DNA of 64,000 nt from Carallia brachiata (taxonomy: Eukaryota > Streptophyta > Magnoliopsida > Malpighiales > Rhizophoraceae): the NCBI GenBank assembly GCA_021464245.1, contig JADCRB010000068.1:5197259-5261258 (forward strand), read 5' to 3'. The notes beneath the pieces were generated by a model. That model saw only the letters and a program-made list of their open reading frames with translations, searched no databases and was not told the DNA's origin. Both the position numbers and the translations under genes were made by a program. Of the stretch, positions 59,444 to 64,000 are shown piece by piece (the stretch's first letter is position 1; each line of letters begins with the position of its first letter).

Positions 59444-61640
59444 ATGATAACGTTATACAACAACTTGGAATCAGAAAGGCTTAGCCATTCATTAGTCATG
59501 TTAAAGCAAACCATATTTATATAAGGTATGGTTACCTAGACAGAGCTTTTTAATAGAGTTTAGATGCAACTGATGTCATATTTGGCAAGAGAAATTGGCA
59601 ATTAAGTAATTTGCTGGTTTAATTTTGTAAATATTGTTTCTCGAGACCCTTTCCTCTTGCATTAAACAAAGATATCATGAAGGGATGATCATCAGCAATT
59701 TTTATGCAAATGGAACCACATTTTTTTTCCTTCCTGACAAAGGAAAGATTATTCATTTATATCAGTTAGTGACTCCATGGCCGATGTCAAATGAGGCTTT
59801 TACTGTTTTAAAGTGAAGATTTCATCAGATTACCTAATGTACCTAGCTGAGATTAGACAACTAAGCATTTACATAAAGAAGCTTAATTGTATTATTTGTG
59901 TTGATTTGGTTGTTTTTTTTTTTTTTTAGTCCATTGAAGCTATAGAGCAACAGTAGGAGAGGAGGCTTGACAACATCGCTGCCCAACTACTAGAGTTAAG
60001 TTCCATTCTCGATTTGGTTCCTTTTTTTTTGGCAATATGTGTGCGACTATTGGTATTAGTTAGACAACATTATGATATCCAACCTCGTGGCGTATGTGTA
60101 TCTATTAGTATAAGTTGGAAGATCTTTGTCGGATTTTTGTGCCTTATTTGATAGTGGTGTGAACTAAGTTCATCTAGATATTAAGTGAAAATAAGTCTAA
60201 TTATTAAGCTCAATCTGGAAAGGAATGAGACAATGTGTCTTAATGATAATGTTTTTTAAGGCAAATAATACTAAGGGATGAATGTGCACCTCTTGCTTGA
60301 TTAACACATCTCTTGTCCATCGATGAATATCTTGATTAATGATACCTTATTATTGCCTTATAAGCATTAGTATCTCCAGACTTTTTCTCTCAACCGGTGC
60401 CAGGATTTGAAACGTGACGGTTGCAATTAAGAAATTAATTACTTACCACCAAATCACATGTTGGGTGGATTGCTCCTTATTTTTTTTTAATTCCCTTTAT
60501 GATGGGAATATTAAAAATTAATCAAACATCTTTATTTCACTCAAAAGATTGATTTACTAATTCGTGTAATTTGATAATTTCTAACTAGAAAGTCAAAGAC
60601 TTTTTTTTTTTTGGTGTATTAAGAAACTTGTAAAATAGTGAATTACATAACATGAATAATTTTTTTTCATAAATTTCACATTAATTTTTTTAAAAAAATT
60701 AAAATCTAACAGTTCCAAAAATTCTAATAGTTGGTTGTCTTAAGGACAGCCAGGCACTTTCACGCGCCGGAAATATCTATTAGAATCAGCACTCAACCAT
60801 AGACTTTGGTGTGCTCCGTGGAAGATTCAAAAATTTGATAAAATTGACATGTCAAATATCACATATAGCATCAGTCAACCATCAGCGGCCTTTTCTTTTT
60901 TGGGTTTTGCCAATGATGGTTGGTTTCCACCTTTGTCTAAGGCCAAGTTCAAAAAACAGGGGCATTCAATGCTCGATCTCTAATATAATTAGTGTCAAAG
61001 AGATCATTAGTTCGTTGTGACTCTTGTGAGTATTTGTTGCGTGCCTTTAGCTAACCTTGCAACATGAATGAGAACTCGTCTATGGTATAGGAAAAAGAAT
61101 AGGGAAACAGGTGTTTCTAATTAAGAGTTGAGAGTAGATTTTACTGTTTTTTTTTTAAATTTTTTGACAAAAACATAAAAAGTATTGTAAAATTTACGCT
61201 CGTCTGATATCCTGTATAGATCTTATGGCACTGTAACAAGATCCATGATATATATGTTCTATATAAATGTAATAGTAAAAGAAAAAGAAGTGGTTAAGGA
61301 CAACTGGCAAAAATTCGTTTACAATTTATATGCACATCTTCTAATACATCCGATTAGTAAGGGCATGGTTCCATCTAAGCTGTGGTCCTTTCATAGACGT
61401 ACACATCAATTTAATTTTTGGTTAAAAACGTGTCTAACATAAATAAGTGCCAGATTGCTCGCCCCAGAAAAACTGCAACAATTATTTCACCAATTAGCTT
61501 AGCCCAGTTGGCCAATCCCCACCCCACAAAAGGCTTAAGTCGTTGGGGCAGAGAAAGCCTGAAATTTTAAAAGAAAACTTCCTTTTCTTTTTTTACGCAT
61601 GCATGAATAACATTTTATATTTCAATAAAAAAAAATAATA
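59444..61640. other. Intergenic DNA, no gene seen
   Basis: A minus-strand tRNA-like word pair (GATTTGGTGGTAAG and GTTTCAAATCCTGGCA) at about 60395-60465 hints at one more old SINE. ORFs here (59634-59816, 60811-61020, 61245-61442) show no family motif. Confidence 0.4.
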
Positions 61641-61648
61641 TTTTATAT

Positions 61649-61649
<1 letters not shown>

Positions 61650-61693
<44 letters not shown>

Positions 61694-61730
61694 ACGCATG
61701 CGCGCACGCGCGCACGTGTATATATATACA
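61650..61730. repeat. 81-bp alternating purine-pyrimidine tract
   Basis: An (AT)n run passes into TGTGTGTACGCATGCGCGCA and CGCGCGCACGTGTATATATA without a single break in purine-pyrimidine alternation. The CG-rich core is classic Z-DNA-prone sequence. Confidence 0.9.
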
Positions 61731-62660
61731 GACACGCACCACAAACATTGCATACGCGATTTTGGGGATTTTTTTTCGAAGTAAGAAAGTTGTCAAATGA
61801 AAATGGACTTCTCGTTCAAAAAGAAAAAAGAAACTGCTTGGAAACATAGATTTGAAAAGCAGAAATACAAGCTAGCCAGCTACGCAACAGACAGAAAAAC
61901 AAAAAATTACTTTAGTGGCCAATGCATGATTATGGTTGCAATGTCAAAAGGTCAACGGTCAACAAAACCCGAAAGTATAAACAACCCACGAGAAGTGAGT
62001 CAGACAATAATTCTCTGTTACATACTTACAAGGTACATGCTTTACCATATTTACTTTTAAGTAAATTTACATTATCATGTAATAAAATTAATATATAAAA
62101 TTTAAATTATTAGATTATAAAAAATATATTAAATTTTAAAAAAATAATAAATTATTAAATTAATTATATATTTTTTTATATGTCACACATTATATATTTA
62201 TATAATTATATTGTTTTTTTTTTTCATCAGCACATTGGTTGTACCATAAATTGCTGACAGTTACTTTTTTGAAGGTATAGAAATCTTCTTAGCCCGGAGA
62301 GCTACGTACCCACCCCCATAGTGATCATCTGATTTTGACTTGTGGTCCATGGTGTGCAGTGCAGGGACTGGGACTCTCGAAATTTTTGGTAATTAATTTG
62401 TTTGTTGACATCATTTTTCGTTCCTTCACCTTACTTTTATGTTGTCGTTTCAGGGATCAAAGCTTTTCTCTTTCTTTATCTCTCTCTCTGTAATAAACTA
62501 ATTATTGATTGAATAACAGTTTCATTTTGTAAATTAATTAATTAACCGGGCACTAAATAAATATATGAAATAATAAATAGAAGTAAAGACCAAAAGAGCC
62601 AGTTCCTGTTCTGTTCTGTGAATCACATTTCAGGTCATGTTCCCACGCTAAACAGAAAGG
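61731..62660. other. Intergenic DNA, no gene seen
   Basis: AT-rich. The 87-residue plus ORF at 61797-62060 is lysine-rich and matches no family. Confidence 0.45.
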
Positions 62661-62668
62661 GTCCCCTC

Positions 62669-62694
62669 TGTCTCTCTCTCTCTCTCTCTCTCTT
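62669..62694 (+). repeat. (TC)n microsatellite upstream of FAB1
   Basis: Run of TC dinucleotides about 1.2 kb before the FAB1 start, in the probable promoter. Confidence 0.85.
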
Positions 62695-62869
62695 TGTTCT
62701 GTACAATATAATATATAATATGATATGATATCCGCAGGAAGGATTGATAAACTAAACAAATGGGCAGACATTAATTTTTTTTTGTTATTGTCTTTTATTC
62801 AGTTTTTTACATGAAAACTGGATTTAATTTGGAAAGGTTTTGGACTTTTGGGAGGATTTCAATTGTCCT

Positions 62870-63883
62870 CCCTCACCCTCCTCCGGTGCCATTTGATGGG
62901 GCTAAGTAGCTTCTCTGTCTCTCATGTATTTTCCTCAAGTTTCTCTGTGAAAAGAAAGAAATTAATGGCTGGCGGAGAAATATAGGATCATAATAAAAAA
63001 TTTTAAAAAAAAAGTATGATCAAGACTTGTTAGAATCATTGGCTTTTTTTTTTTTTCAAGAATCTCTTGTCTGGGTAGGCTGCGGTTTTGCAAGAATAGT
63101 CGCCTCCTACCCTTTTGTCACGGCTGCATTTTTCTACGTGGCACCATTCTCTTGGAGAAGAAGATCGCAATTGTGGGTGTTTATTGTGTGTGTGATTCTT
63201 CTTGCTTTTGTTGATCGTGTAAAGATTGCTTCTTTTTTCGGAGTTCTGCAAGCAAAGAAGGATTCTTTTTTCGCCTATTGGCAAAGATACGCTGAGATGT
63301 ATGTTGGATTTGGTTTCTGTTCAGATTAATTGTGGAGAGCAGGTGAATGTCATTTGTTTCATTGCGAGCAACGAATTTTCTTGTGTCATTTTTGGTGGTG
63401 AAGGTGGTTCTTCACGGTTTTTTACAGTTTTGAGCTTCTGGGTATTCTTTGAAATTAGCGTTTTTGGCGTATGTATGCGTGTGTGCAAGTATTAAGGTGA
63501 GTGGATTGGATTTTTGTAGCTGAATTGTGCTCTGGTCTTCGTCCATGGAGTCATGCTGAAGGAATTTTTTTTTTTACACATAGTCAATAGGGTATGATCA
63601 AGGTACTTTTGGGAGATAATATTTCTTTTTAAAGATCATTCAGGATAGAAATGGGAAAAAAGGTCCTCCCTTGAAGTGTTAAGGATTGCCGGTTTGTGTG
63701 TCAGCATTGGAGAATGCGACCAGTTGCAGTAGAGTTTGATTTTCTGGTTTCTGAGAATTGTTTTTCCTTTGTTCAAGTGGGAACCTTGATATGGTTTGGT
63801 AGGATTGCCAAATGAGTATAGCACAATGAACAAGCTGGTAAGGAGTGTGCTTAGATATGTATTTACAAACGAAGTGTGCTTAG
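62870..63883 (+). promoter_or_regulatory. Presumed promoter and 5' leader of the FAB1-type gene
   Basis: Base composition becomes less AT-rich from about 63060 and T/G-rich as in plant 5' UTRs and leader introns. Several short upstream ATGs occur. The exact transcription start and leader introns cannot be read from sequence alone. Confidence 0.35.
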
Positions 63884-64000
63884 ATGGATTCTCCTGACAA
63901 GACATTTTCCGAGCTAGTTGGCTTGTTGAAGTCCTGGATTCCTTGGCGGTCTGAGCCGCCTAATGTGTCAAAGGCTTTTTGGATGCCTGATCAGAGTTGT
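63884..64000 (+). CDS. FAB1: 1-phosphatidylinositol-3-phosphate 5-kinase, FAB1A/B type (N-terminus only)
   Basis: The last 117 bases encode 39 residues starting MDSPDKTFSELVGLLKSWIP and ending DQSC at the window edge. This is the start of plant FAB1A/FAB1B proteins, and the final cysteine is the first zinc ligand of their FYVE finger. The full protein (about 1,800 residues, with FYVE, chaperonin-like and C-terminal lipid kinase domains) makes PI(3,5)P2 on endosomes. Only the extreme N-terminus is visible, so integrity cannot be judged. No downstream splice site lies inside the window. Confidence 0.85.
   Translation, partial: MDSPDKTFSELVGLLKSWIPWRSEPPNVSKAFWMPDQSC

Overview
The window is nuclear DNA from a flowering plant, most likely a rosid-type core eudicot. 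The evidence is intron-split genes with GT-AG junctions, very AT-rich intergenic DNA full of small palindromic transposons, and plant-specific families (group VII ERF, LURP-one-related, GDSL lipase, FYVE-containing FAB1). The species cannot be fixed from sequence alone. No rRNA, tRNA gene, CRISPR or bacterial operon was seen.

Layout. 1-3548: decayed Ty3/gypsy retrotransposon on the minus strand, running off the left edge. 6.7-10.5 kb: SEC22 R-SNARE (+). 12.7-16.3 kb: SAP plus CCCH zinc-finger protein (+). 18.0-20.5 and 26.2-29.2 kb: two tandem GDSL esterase/lipases (-). 34.4-37.0 kb: group VII ERF of the RAP2.12 type (-), with the AP2 frame broken by single-base deletions. 51.2-53.5 kb: eIF2B subunit alpha (-), also with small indels. 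56.6-58.9 kb: LURP-one-related protein (-). 63.88-64.0 kb: first 39 codons of a FAB1-type PI3P 5-kinase (+), cut by the right edge. The long gap at 37.3-51.2 kb has no convincing gene. It holds inverted-repeat elements, a CACTA-like end, a diverged 1.3-kb segmental duplication and a LINE insertion.

The genes do not form a pathway. They are ordinary dispersed plant genes: ER-Golgi fusion, RNA/DNA binding, two secreted lipases, oxygen-sensing transcription, translation initiation and endosomal lipid signalling. Only the two GDSL genes are related; both have five exons, and exons 2 and 3 are exactly the same length (122 and 228 nt).

I found no convincing new biological system. The best leads are: tandem duplications that copy a splice acceptor in SEC22 and a splice donor in the CCCH gene, each offering an isoform that stops at once; a LINE tail insertion with 17-bp target duplications whose empty site survives in a duplicated copy; a probable Helitron with an internal minisatellite; a family of GGGATAA-ended palindromes, one flanked by 13-bp and another by about 80-bp direct repeats; a hAT-type MITE with an 8-bp target duplication; and clustered 1-nt indels in two conserved genes that look like assembly errors or recent decay.
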